Below are positions 1 to 5,812 of a stretch of 6,167 nucleotides of DNA, one piece after another (the stretch's first letter is position 1; each line of letters begins with the position of its first letter). The translations under genes were made by a program, and so were the position numbers. The notes beneath the pieces were generated by a model. The model did not search any database and had not been told where the DNA came from. It was given only the letters and a program-made list of their open reading frames with translations. The stretch is from an uncultured Bacteroidales bacterium (GTDB taxonomy: Bacteria; Bacteroidota; Bacteroidia; Bacteroidales; UBA932). The DNA is taken from NCBI GenBank assembly GCA_904501835.1, contig CAJGBW010000067.1, forward strand, positions 1-6,167. The letters are read 5' to 3'.

Positions 1-1
1 G

Positions 2-1393
2 GAAACGCCCGGCAACGGCGGATATTACCTCGGCAGCGCGGCCGATAAAATCTACATGTGCTCGACCATGGGAGCCGGCTCCAGACTGACAGGCCTCTCC
101 AGCCAATTGTTCTTTATCAAAGACTTGCTCGCCCGATTGGGAATCAAGGTGCAATTGATTCGTGCCGGCAAATACAAATCGGCCGGAGAAATGTTCATCC
201 GCAACAATATCAGTCGGGAAAACCGCGAACAGAACGAGGCAATGTTACATAGCATCTGGAATGTGTGGTGTGAACAAATCGAAGCATCAAGAGGTATTAA
301 AGTACAGGATTTCAATGCTTTATTAGACGAATTGAAGCTCAACAACGCGAGTGACTTCCTGCGCGCTGGTCTGGTGGACGAACTGGTAAACAAAGAGCAG
401 ATGGATGAGAAACTCTGCATCCTGTATGGCTGTCACGACAAACGCCAGATAGAAGCCATCTCGTTGGAAAATTACGCCAAAATCAAATGTCAGCCCAACC
501 TGCTCGCCCAAGATAAAATCGCCATTCTCTATGCCGACGGCGACATGCTTGACAAAGCCAGCCTGCAAGCGACTGCCCCTGAAATCGTTGGGGATGACTT
601 CGCACGACTCGTTCGGGATATCCGTCAGGACTCTTCGATTAAAGCCGTGGTACTGCGTGTCAATTCTCCGGGCGGAAGTGTTTTGGCTGCAGATAAAATC
701 AAAGTCGAGTTGGATGCGCTGAAAAAGGTAAAACCCGTTGTTGCCTCTTATGGCAATTATGCCGCATCGGGAGGATATTGGATTTCCAGCGGATGCCAGC
801 AGATTTTCACCAACCACTCCACCCTGACCGGCTCCATTGGTGTGTTCAGCATGGTTCCTGATTTGAGCGGTACCCTGAAAAATGTGCTGCACGTAGGTTC
901 TGCAAGCATCAAGACCAACAAACATGCAGATATGACGAGCACGGCTCGCTCCCTTGACAAGGCCGAGATAGAATATTTGCAAAAGGGCGTCAATGAGATT
1001 TATGACGGTTTTATCAGCCTGGTTGCGGAGGGCAGAAATCTGGGTAAAGACTATGTCGGAGAGATTGCACAGGGACGTGTGTGGTCCGGAGTAGAATCTT
1101 TGCAACGCGGACTGACCGACCAGATCGGTGACCTGGGAGACGCTCTTTCCTACGCGGCATCCATCGCCAACGGAGACAACGGAAGTGATTTGTCTTTGTG
1201 GCAGATTGTCTCCTACCCTGCTGCGGCCGATTGGAAAACCAACTTGCTCAACAGTCTGCAAATGATGAACGGAGAAGAAGAGATTTTCACCGGCACTCCC
1301 CTGCAAGGATGTCTTTCATCCCTGCGCACTTGGAAGGAAAGCGATCATACCAAAGCGTACGCACGCCTGCCTTTTGAATACGTCATTCACTAA
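2..1393 (+). CDS. sppA: signal peptide peptidase SppA, 67K type (5'-truncated by window edge)
   Basis: Serine protease of family S49 that digests cleaved signal peptides in the cytoplasmic membrane. The frame is open from base 2 to the stop at 1391-1393, giving 463 visible residues. Full 67K-type proteins have roughly 590, so the N-terminal membrane anchor and start lie left of the window; the ATG at 56 is internal, because the codons before it already encode conserved SppA sequence (GNGGYYLGSAADKIYM). Both S49 repeats are represented. The first ends with GKYKSAGE, whose second Lys (nt 176-178) matches the catalytic general base of E. coli SppA (Lys209). The second has SPGGSV near nt 665-685, and AASGGYW contains the candidate nucleophile Ser at nt 767-769 (Ser409 equivalent). 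TLTGSIGVF follows. Both members of the Ser/Lys dyad are present, so an active enzyme is likely. The next gene starts 24 bp downstream on the same strand, probably in the same transcript. Confidence 0.95.
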   Translation, partial: ETPGNGGYYLGSAADKIYMCSTMGAGSRLTGLSSQLFFIKDLLARLGIKVQLIRAGKYKSAGEMFIRNNISRENREQNEAMLHSIWNVWCEQIEASRGIKVQDFNALLDELKLNNASDFLRAGLVDELVNKEQMDEKLCILYGCHDKRQIEAISLENYAKIKCQPNLLAQDKIAILYADGDMLDKASLQATAPEIVGDDFARLVRDIRQDSSIKAVVLRVNSPGGSVLAADKIKVELDALKKVKPVVASYGNYAASGGYWISSGCQQIFTNHSTLTGSIGVFSMVPDLSGTLKNVLHVGSASIKTNKHADMTSTARSLDKAEIEYLQKGVNEIYDGFISLVAEGRNLGKDYVGEIAQGRVWSGVESLQRGLTDQIGDLGDALSYAASIANGDNGSDLSLWQIVSYPAAADWKTNLLNSLQMMNGEEEIFTGTPLQGCLSSLRTWKESDHTKAYARLPFEYVIH

Positions 1394-1417
1394 TATCACC
1401 TGCCAACAAAGAAAGTT

Positions 1418-2434
1418 ATGGAAAATAAAAAAGCGATGTATCCTCTGGTTTTCATAGAGGAAAAAGTAGAAAACACTTGGGGTAAAGATTCGTGGATTGT
1501 GGCTGACACCGGCGCACAGGAATCGGTTGTGCAGGGTGGATGGCTGGACAACAACAGTTTGGCCGACCTGATGGAAGCCTATACCGAGCGCGTCGTGGGT
1601 GAAAAAGTGATGAGCTGGTACGGAAGACAATTCCCTGTCTCCGTTAAAATTTCACAGATTCAAGGACGTACGCCCCTTTGGGTACACCCGGACGATGAAA
1701 TTGCCGCCCAGCGTTATGACGCTTTGGGAAAGGCAAAATTGTGGTATGTCGCCCATGCAGGAGAAAATGCCAGATTGTGTTTGGGATTTAAGAAAGAGTA
1801 CAACGCAAGCGATCTCTACCTGGGTTGTCAGGACGGAAAAATCGCTGATATGCTCCATAAGATCACGCCCCAAAAAGGAGAGGCTTATTTGATTGAGCCG
1901 GGCATGGTACACGCGGCGCAGGACGTCAAACTGATTGAAATTCAGGAGGCTTCCACCTTGGACTTCTGCATATACAATTGGGGACGCGAGGACGAAAGTC
2001 AGCCGCTTATGTTGGAAGAGGCATTGGATTTCATCGATTACGGACGCAGCAAAATACAAGCGTCTCAATCTCACGCCAATATCTTGGATGGAGCGCCGGA
2101 ACACCTGGCCGAGCGCGATGAATTTATCATCAATAAATTGTGCGTATCGGACCCCATGCACATCTACACGGAAGAATTTGAAAGTTTCATCCTCTACGTG
2201 TGCGCCGAGGGAGAAGTTTCCATCCAGAGTCATTTGGAAGGCAACGCCAAAACAGAGAATCTGATTCTACAAAGTGGAAAAGCGGTCTTGATTCCTGCCG
2301 ACATGAAGGATTTCTTCCTGGTTCCCCGCCAGCGTGAATCCATTTTGCTGGAAGTACGTATCAGCCGCGAAGAAATCAACACTTACACTGGCGAAAGCGT
2401 CGAAGAAGACGAGGCAGCACAGCTCCCGTCTTAA
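1418..2434 (+). CDS. class I mannose-6-phosphate isomerase family protein, divergent metal site
   Basis: Cupin-fold protein of 338 residues related to type I phosphomannose isomerase (ManA), which interconverts mannose-6-phosphate and fructose-6-phosphate in the cytoplasm using one zinc ion. Family landmarks in order: MYPLVF start region and WGKDSW at residues 21-26, ESVV at 35-38, a helical part with VVGEKV (59-64), WVHPDDE at 88-94, GKAKLWYV at 104-111, EPGMVHAA at 160-167, and EIQEASTLDFCIYNWGRE at 174-191. The C-terminal cupin half is present and ends in an acidic tail. The ATG at 1418 is preceded by an A-rich leader with AAAGAAAG. Typical enzymes have LSIQVHPDD and GKTExWYI, where Gln and Glu bind zinc. 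Here those positions read Trp88 and Lys107, while His90 and His165 remain. Fold membership is secure, but isomerase activity is doubtful, so no gene symbol is given. The gene is probably cotranscribed with sppA, and its stop interlocks with that of miaA on the other strand. Confidence 0.85.
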   Translation: MENKKAMYPLVFIEEKVENTWGKDSWIVADTGAQESVVQGGWLDNNSLADLMEAYTERVVGEKVMSWYGRQFPVSVKISQIQGRTPLWVHPDDEIAAQRYDALGKAKLWYVAHAGENARLCLGFKKEYNASDLYLGCQDGKIADMLHKITPQKGEAYLIEPGMVHAAQDVKLIEIQEASTLDFCIYNWGREDESQPLMLEEALDFIDYGRSKIQASQSHANILDGAPEHLAERDEFIINKLCVSDPMHIYTEEFESFILYVCAEGEVSIQSHLEGNAKTENLILQSGKAVLIPADMKDFFLVPRQRESILLEVRISREEINTYTGESVEEDEAAQLPS

Positions 2435-3294
2435 ATTTCCTGCCAAATAATTGATTTATCGCGTCCCCACCACGTCATTTGCCGCTTGGCATAATGGCGG
2501 GTATTGCGTTGCACCAGCTCGATGCCGCGTTCCAAAGAATATTCTCCGTCCAAGACCGGAAAGAGTTCTTTGTACCCCACAGTCTGTAGCGCGGTCAGTT
2601 GTCGATGAGGCGAAAGCGCACGCACTTCCTCCATCAATCCCTCGTCTATCATTTGCAGGACACGCTGATTGATTCTTTCATACAAGACCTCTCGAGGACG
2701 CGCCAAACCGCGTTTTTCTATCTCAAAAGGGCGTTTTTTATCAGGATGGGTCTTAAAGGAGGAAAAGGGGCGTCCGGTCATCAGGCAGACTTCCAACGCG
2801 CGCACGACACGCTGACCATTGGCGATATCGACTTGCTCATAACTGAGCGGATCCAAAGATTTCAATTCCATCCTCAACGATTCCACTCCTTCTTTTGCAA
2901 GGCGCTCGGTCAGTTGGGCGCGCAAGGTCAAATCAGCTGGAGGAAAATCATCCAGGCCATTGCACACCGCATCGATATAAAAGCCCGAACCGCCGGTCAT
3001 CACCAAGGTATCGTGACCTTGCTCAAAGAGTTTTTCAATCAAGGCCAGGGCTTCGATTTCGTATTTTCCGGCTGTATAGAGGTCAAATATACTATGATCT
3101 TGAATAAAATAGTGTTTGACTTGTGAGAGTTGCTCTTGCGAAGGTACAGCTGTCCCGATGGACATTTCTTTGTATAACTGACGAGAATCGCAGGAAATAA
3201 TGGGAGAATCGTACTGCTGGGCCAACGAAAGACTCATATCGGTCTTTCCCACGGCCGTCGGTCCGAGCAATATGAGCAGTTTTTTATTCCCCAT
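2431..3294 (-). CDS. miaA: tRNA dimethylallyltransferase MiaA
   Basis: Transfers a dimethylallyl group from dimethylallyl pyrophosphate to N6 of adenosine 37 in tRNAs reading UNN codons (i6A37); cytoplasmic. The chosen start at 3294 gives 287 residues beginning MGNKKLLILLGPTAVGKT, matching the usual MiaA N-terminus. Upstream in-frame ATGs, up to 3402, would add Arg/Lys/Thr-rich sequence that is only the antisense-free overlap frame of the acidic-tail gene. Motifs: P-loop GPTAVGKT at 11-18, DSRQLYKEM at 36-44 (catalytic Asp and substrate-tRNA contact region), GGSGFY at 101-106, NGQRVVRALEV at 159-169, LQTVGYKE at 236-243, and TRHYAKRQMTWW at 265-276. All core motifs are intact and the length is slightly below the common ~300. 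The start overlaps the end of the preceding gene by 11 bp, which suggests translational coupling. The stop TAA shares the TTAA at 2431-2434 with the convergent isomerase stop. Confidence 0.96.
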   Translation of the reverse strand: MGNKKLLILLGPTAVGKTDMSLSLAQQYDSPIISCDSRQLYKEMSIGTAVPSQEQLSQVKHYFIQDHSIFDLYTAGKYEIEALALIEKLFEQGHDTLVMTGGSGFYIDAVCNGLDDFPPADLTLRAQLTERLAKEGVESLRMELKSLDPLSYEQVDIANGQRVVRALEVCLMTGRPFSSFKTHPDKKRPFEIEKRGLARPREVLYERINQRVLQMIDEGLMEEVRALSPHRQLTALQTVGYKELFPVLDGEYSLERGIELVQRNTRHYAKRQMTWWGRDKSIIWQEI

Positions 3295-3859
3295 CGTACA
3301 TGTCATCCCCGTCACCATAGACTTCCTCTCCGGTGCCGTACTCGTCTTCTTCCTCCTCGTCCTCAAAATCTTCGTAGTCGTCATCCTCGCCATCCACGCC
3401 AAGCATCAGCTTCTTGCGTTTTTCGGCGGCCATATCTTCCAAGGCAACATAGCCCATTTCAAACTCGATGGGATTGGGGCCTTTACTCTCTGCCTCAAGC
3501 AAAAAAGGTACGGTCAGCACCATGGAAGATGAAATTTCCTCAACAAAATCTACCAAGACACTTTTTCGGTTGGTCGTATCATAGAAATAATGGAAATGAT
3601 CCCATTTCTGACAATGACAATCGAGCAAAGTTACCGCATCTATCGTCCCCTGTCCCAAATCCTTGACACTAAAACGTGCCAACGCCTCTCCTTCCATCGT
3701 AACGGCTTTGAACAGAACTATCTGATCCAAGGGGAAATCCATATCCGCACGCATCGCCTTGTGAAAGGCATACAAAGATGTCTCCGGCGACATGAGATAC
3801 ACTCTGGCAAATCCCTTGATTCCGGGAAGACTTACACGATATTTATAGAGTTTAGCCAT
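3284..3859 (-). CDS. pRiA4b ORF-3-like (IS1096 TnpR-type) domain protein with acidic tail
   Basis: A 191-residue cytoplasmic protein resembling the plasmid pRiA4b ORF-3 family, often annotated as 'IS1096 element passenger TnpR', although there is no evidence it belongs to a transposon here. Seen in the sequence: an N-terminal beta-strand-rich part (MAKLYKYRVSLPGIKGFARV), a FHKAMRADMDFPLDQIVLF helix-turn region at residues 32-50 typical of the family, and WDHFHYFYD at 86-94. The tail from residue 155 to the end contains 22 Asp or Glu in 37 residues. The start ATG at 3859 lies 39 bp after the stop of the radical SAM gene, with no promoter recognised between them. The gene's last 11 bp are also the start of miaA, so the three genes are likely an operon. 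The molecular function of this family is unknown. The family assignment is by overall pattern and is moderately sure; the ORF itself is secure. Confidence 0.8.
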   Translation of the reverse strand: MAKLYKYRVSLPGIKGFARVYLMSPETSLYAFHKAMRADMDFPLDQIVLFKAVTMEGEALARFSVKDLGQGTIDAVTLLDCHCQKWDHFHYFYDTTNRKSVLVDFVEEISSSMVLTVPFLLEAESKGPNPIEFEMGYVALEDMAAEKRKKLMLGVDGEDDDYEDFEDEEEEDEYGTGEEVYGDGDDMYDGE

Positions 3860-3898
3860 ATATTTCTGCTGCTTTTATACTTTTGCGTTGGTGGTTGC

Positions 3899-4651
3899 TT
3901 AATAAATCGACATAACAAATCCCTCTTCAATCAGGGGTTTAACCGCCTTGCGAATCTGGTCGGCTGAAATTTTTTCTATCGCTTTTTCCGGTGTCGGCCT
4001 ATCTACGCTATAACATTGAATTTCACGCGGTTGTATGCGCCTTACCGCCTCCATCCAAAGTTCGAGCATATCGGGCGCAGTTGAATCAAAATCGGCCGTC
4101 TTCAAAAACATGGTCTGCAGAATAAATTCGCCGTCAAACTGCTCCATCCCGCAGAGCACCTGCTCTAAATCGTACGGAAAAGTCGGGCGATTGATACTCT
4201 GCACACCGGCCAAAGTCGCAGCATCCAATTTCAAAATGGGATTATCCACTTTCTTCAATGCTTGCACGACTTTTTCTTCATTGAGACGTGTTGCGTTGGT
4301 CAGGACGGAGATTTTGGCATTCGGATAAAAGGCGTCTCTCAACTTGATCACATCTTCCACGATACGGTCAAATTCCGGATGCAAAGTAGGTTCGCCATCT
4401 CCGCTGAAGGTAATGGAATCTATTTGAACATCCTCTAGCATCAGTTCGGCCAATTTATCTTCCAAGGCGCGGCGTACGTCTAAAGCTGTCGGAAGCGATT
4501 GATCGTCCTTTCCATCCTTGTTCCAACCGCACTCACAATAGATGCAGTCAAAATTGCATATTTTCCCCTTTTGGGGCAACAAATTGATTCCCAAAGAACG
4601 GCCTAAACGACGGGAACGGATGGGACCAAAAACGGTTTCTTCGCGCAGCAT
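3899..4651 (-). CDS. radical SAM protein, COG0731 (wyosine-synthase-like) type
   Basis: A 250-residue radical S-adenosylmethionine enzyme binding a 4Fe-4S cluster through CNFDCIYC at residues 32-39 (Cys32, Cys36, Cys39; Cys41 is an extra nearby Cys). The N-terminal VFGPIRSRRLGRSLGINLLP (7-26) and TFSGDGEPTLHPEF (81-94, the SAM-contacting GGE-like strand) are characteristic of the group related to tRNA imidazoG37 (wyosine) synthase. SVLTNATRL (115-123) and QCYSVDRPTP (212-221) also fit. The start at 4651 was chosen because conserved sequence begins at once (MLREETVFGPIRSRR). The frame stays open upstream to 4918, but that part is antisense to the barrel-protein gene and looks non-coding. Bacterial members have no established substrate, and a tRNA role is only suggested by the family and by the nearby miaA. 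It is the first gene of the minus-strand cluster. Confidence 0.9.
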   Translation of the reverse strand: MLREETVFGPIRSRRLGRSLGINLLPQKGKICNFDCIYCECGWNKDGKDDQSLPTALDVRRALEDKLAELMLEDVQIDSITFSGDGEPTLHPEFDRIVEDVIKLRDAFYPNAKISVLTNATRLNEEKVVQALKKVDNPILKLDAATLAGVQSINRPTFPYDLEQVLCGMEQFDGEFILQTMFLKTADFDSTAPDMLELWMEAVRRIQPREIQCYSVDRPTPEKAIEKISADQIRKAVKPLIEEGFVMSIY

Positions 4652-4676
4652 TGCCTGATTTTTTTCGATTATAACA

Positions 4677-4684
4677 CAAAAATA
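4677..4684 (-). promoter_or_regulatory. probable Bacteroidota -7 element for the radical SAM cluster
   Basis: Read on the minus strand this is TATTTTTG, a match to the Bacteroides TAnnTTTG -7 box, 25 bp before the start codon at 4651. A T-run (TTTTTTT) lies at about the -33 distance instead of a perfect TTTG. It would give a leader of about 20 nt. No other candidate was seen before the three-gene cluster. Confidence 0.55.
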
Positions 4685-4691
4685 ATTACAT

Positions 4692-4722
4692 TTTGCATAA
4701 TTAGGAAAAAAACTTACCTTTG
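4692..4722 (+). promoter_or_regulatory. Bacteroidota-type promoter (TTTG-N19-TACCTTTG)
   Basis: TTTG at 4692-4695 is followed after 19 bp by TACCTTTG at 4715-4722. This matches the Bacteroides housekeeping consensus (TTTG, 19-21 bp, TAnnTTTG) in both boxes and spacing. Transcription would begin near 4729, leaving an A/T-rich leader of about 35 nt before the ATG at 4764. It lies back to back with the minus-strand promoter at 4677-4684, so the two polymerase sites overlap. Confidence 0.82.
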
Positions 4723-4763
4723 TAAAGTTGATACTTTTATAAAAACCTTTAAACCAAAATAAT

Positions 4764-5348
4764 ATGAAAAAGATTTTTCTTCTCGCAACGTTGATTCTTT
4801 CTACAACGTTCTCTGCTTTCGCAGAATCTGCAGATGTAAAAGCTGCTGCTAACGAGGCTGCTAACAACATTAAAAATGCCATGACCAAAGAGGCCATCAA
4901 AGCGGCTCCCAAGTACATCGGTATCAGAATTGGTGGTGGTGCAGAAGTGAGCTACCAGCAGGTCATCAACAACAAGAACTTCCTCGAGGTTGACCTTGGT
5001 CTTTCCGGATGGGGTGAAATCGGCGTTATCGTTACCGGTGTATACAACTTCGTGTTGGCTAACCCTACTTGGACGCCTGGTACTTGGACTTGGTATGCGG
5101 GTCCTGGTGTGACTGCCGGTGTTGGATTTACTCCCAAAGTTGATGACGTCAATGTTATCCTCCCCTATGCCATCGTAGGTATTACCGGCCAAATGGGATT
5201 GAGCTATCAGTTTGAAAACATTCCTCTCCAGCTTTCTGCCGACATCCGTCCTACCCTCGGTTTGCGCACTTACCCTATTGGTTTCTACGGAACCGGCAAC
5301 ATTCTTTCTGCTATCAGCCCCGCTATCAGCGTTCGTTACGCATTCTAA
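4764..5348 (+). CDS. secreted outer-membrane beta-barrel protein, function unknown
   Basis: A 194-residue precursor. Residues 1-20 form a classical signal peptide: MKK, a hydrophobic core LLATLILSTTFSA, and a likely cleavage site after AFA, before ESADV. The mature ~174 residues begin with an Ala-rich, helix-prone stretch to about residue 50. They continue with alternating polar and apolar, Gly- and aromatic-rich strands (YIGIRIGGGAEVSY, FLEVDLGLSGWGEIGVIVTGVYNFVL, WYAGPGVTAGVGF, YAIVGITGQMGLSYQF, LQLSADIRPTLGL) and end in SPAISVRYAF. The C-terminal Phe with alternating residues is the usual sorting signal of outer-membrane barrels; the length suits about 8 strands. No specific family was recognised. 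A canonical promoter, an A-rich leader and a strong terminator make it a single-gene transcription unit. Its codons are biased (GCT, AAC, GTT, GGT common) compared with its neighbours, suggesting high expression. Confidence 0.87.
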   Translation: MKKIFLLATLILSTTFSAFAESADVKAAANEAANNIKNAMTKEAIKAAPKYIGIRIGGGAEVSYQQVINNKNFLEVDLGLSGWGEIGVIVTGVYNFVLANPTWTPGTWTWYAGPGVTAGVGFTPKVDDVNVILPYAIVGITGQMGLSYQFENIPLQLSADIRPTLGLRTYPIGFYGTGNILSAISPAISVRYAF

Positions 5349-5410
5349 TTTAGCGAGACACCAGCGCGGCTCTCGGCTCTCACATAGCGATAGTTGCGCG
5401 ACTGACATAT

Positions 5411-5440
5411 AAAAAGGCGACCCTCACAGGTCGTCTTTTT
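5411..5440 (+). terminator. strong rho-independent terminator of the barrel-protein gene
   Basis: AAAAAGGCGACC at 5411-5422 pairs with GGTCGTCTTTTT at 5429-5440 around the loop CTCACA. That gives 12 paired positions, including one G-U, ending in a T-run that continues to 5441. The A-run on the 5' side makes it potentially bidirectional. It begins 62 bp after the stop codon at 5348. Confidence 0.92.
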
Positions 5441-5470
5441 TGTGCCATTTGGGGCGGGGTCACATTGCTG

Positions 5471-5498
5471 CACCCTACACCCTACACCCTACACCCTG
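5471..5498. repeat. tandem heptamer repeat, CACCCTA x4
   Basis: Three exact copies of CACCCTA (5471-5477, 5478-5484, 5485-5491) are followed by a fourth ending in G (5492-5498). On the minus strand it reads as TAGGGTG units. TGCA occurs at both edges. The tract is non-coding and lies between the terminator and the large inverted repeat. Confidence 0.93.
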
Positions 5499-5526
5499 CA
5501 CACACGTAGAACGCAATGTCGCGTGC

Positions 5527-5652
5527 TCGTCCTCCAGTAGAGTGAGGGGTGAAAGACTAAATCCCCCCGCTTCGCCTACGGCTTGCGGTGCCCCCCGTTC
5601 ACACGGTCACGGGCGACCATGGTCTTTCACTCCCTCACTCCACCGGGGACGA
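5527..5652. repeat. large imperfect inverted repeat with internal hairpins
   Basis: Left-arm blocks TCGTCC (5527-5532), GAGTGAGGG (5540-5548) and GTGAAAGAC (5549-5557) pair with right-arm blocks GTCTTTCAC (5622-5630), CCCTCACTC (5632-5640) and GGACGA (5647-5652). That is 24 exact pairs interrupted by a single-base bulge (5631) and a 7/6-base internal loop. The ~64-base interior can itself fold: CCGC (5567-5570) with GCGG (5585-5588) enclosing GCC/GGC, and GGTC (5605-5608) with GACC (5615-5618). It could be a structured RNA, a cruciform site or a small miniature/REP-like element. No terminal transposon features or target duplication were established. Confidence 0.8.
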
Positions 5653-5704
5653 CGATTGAATAGCGTAGTTACATGGATATTATATATTCTGGCGACGGTG
5701 CCGC

Positions 5705-5728
5705 AAAAAATCTCGCGCCGGGCGCGAG
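5705..5728 (-). terminator. candidate intrinsic terminator for the minus-strand surface-protein gene
   Basis: On the minus strand CTCGCGC and GCGCGAG form a perfect 7-bp GC-rich stem with a 3-base loop (plus-strand 5712-5728), followed by A and six T (plus-strand A-run 5705-5710). It lies about 100 bp after the stop codon at 5830. A CCGCAAAA copy occurs at its left edge and again at 5736-5743. Confidence 0.65.
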
Positions 5729-5747
5729 CGGAATACCGCAAAACGCA

Positions 5748-5786
5748 TTGTCAAGGAAGCCTGGCTCACGCTTGGCTTCCTGACAA
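5748..5786. repeat. inverted repeat / stem-loop downstream of the surface-protein gene
   Basis: TTGTCAAGGAAGCC (5748-5761) pairs with GGCTTCCTGACAA (5774-5786), 13 pairs with one bulged A and a 12-base loop. Neither side has an adjacent T-run in the proper sense, so it is not a clear intrinsic terminator. It may protect the 3' end of the minus-strand transcript or be a recombination-related structure. Confidence 0.75.
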
Positions 5787-5812
5787 CGCTAATTAAAAAT
5801 TATTTTTATTCT

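Noticed and set aside
323..1306. Long minus-strand open frame inside sppA
   Set aside because: It is antisense to clearly conserved sppA coding sequence and shows no protein-family motif.
3295..3402. Longer miaA start at 3402
   Set aside because: The added 36 residues are Arg/Lys/Thr-rich, coincide with the overlapping acidic-tail coding frame, and have no counterpart in the usual MiaA N-terminus, which begins just before the P-loop.
3284..3859. pRiA4b/IS1096-like gene as a sign of a transposon
   Set aside because: The family name is historical. No transposase or terminal repeats are present, and the gene is embedded in a tight chromosomal operon with miaA.
4652..4918. N-terminal extension of the radical SAM gene to an ATG at 4918
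   Set aside because: The extra 89 codons are antisense to the barrel-protein gene and cross both promoters. Family-conserved sequence begins right at the ATG at 4651.
4749..5408. Minus-strand open frame opposite the barrel-protein gene
   Set aside because: The plus-strand frame has a signal peptide, promoter, terminator and barrel pattern; the opposite frame is a by-product of its strong codon bias.
5527..5652. Inverted repeat as an integron attC site or IS end
   Set aside because: No GTTRRRY/RYYYAAC core pair, no integrase or transposase and no target duplication could be identified.
5701..5743. CCGCAAAA direct repeats (5701-5708 and 5736-5743) as an insertion target duplication
   Set aside because: They enclose only 27 bp containing a hairpin, too little for a mobile element; 8-mers at this spacing in repeat-rich DNA can be chance.
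5440..5796. 118-codon open frame on the plus strand through the repeat region
   Set aside because: Its composition is atypical, it runs through the heptamer repeat and several inverted repeats, it starts on the terminator's T-run, and it has no recognisable motif; it is most likely chance.
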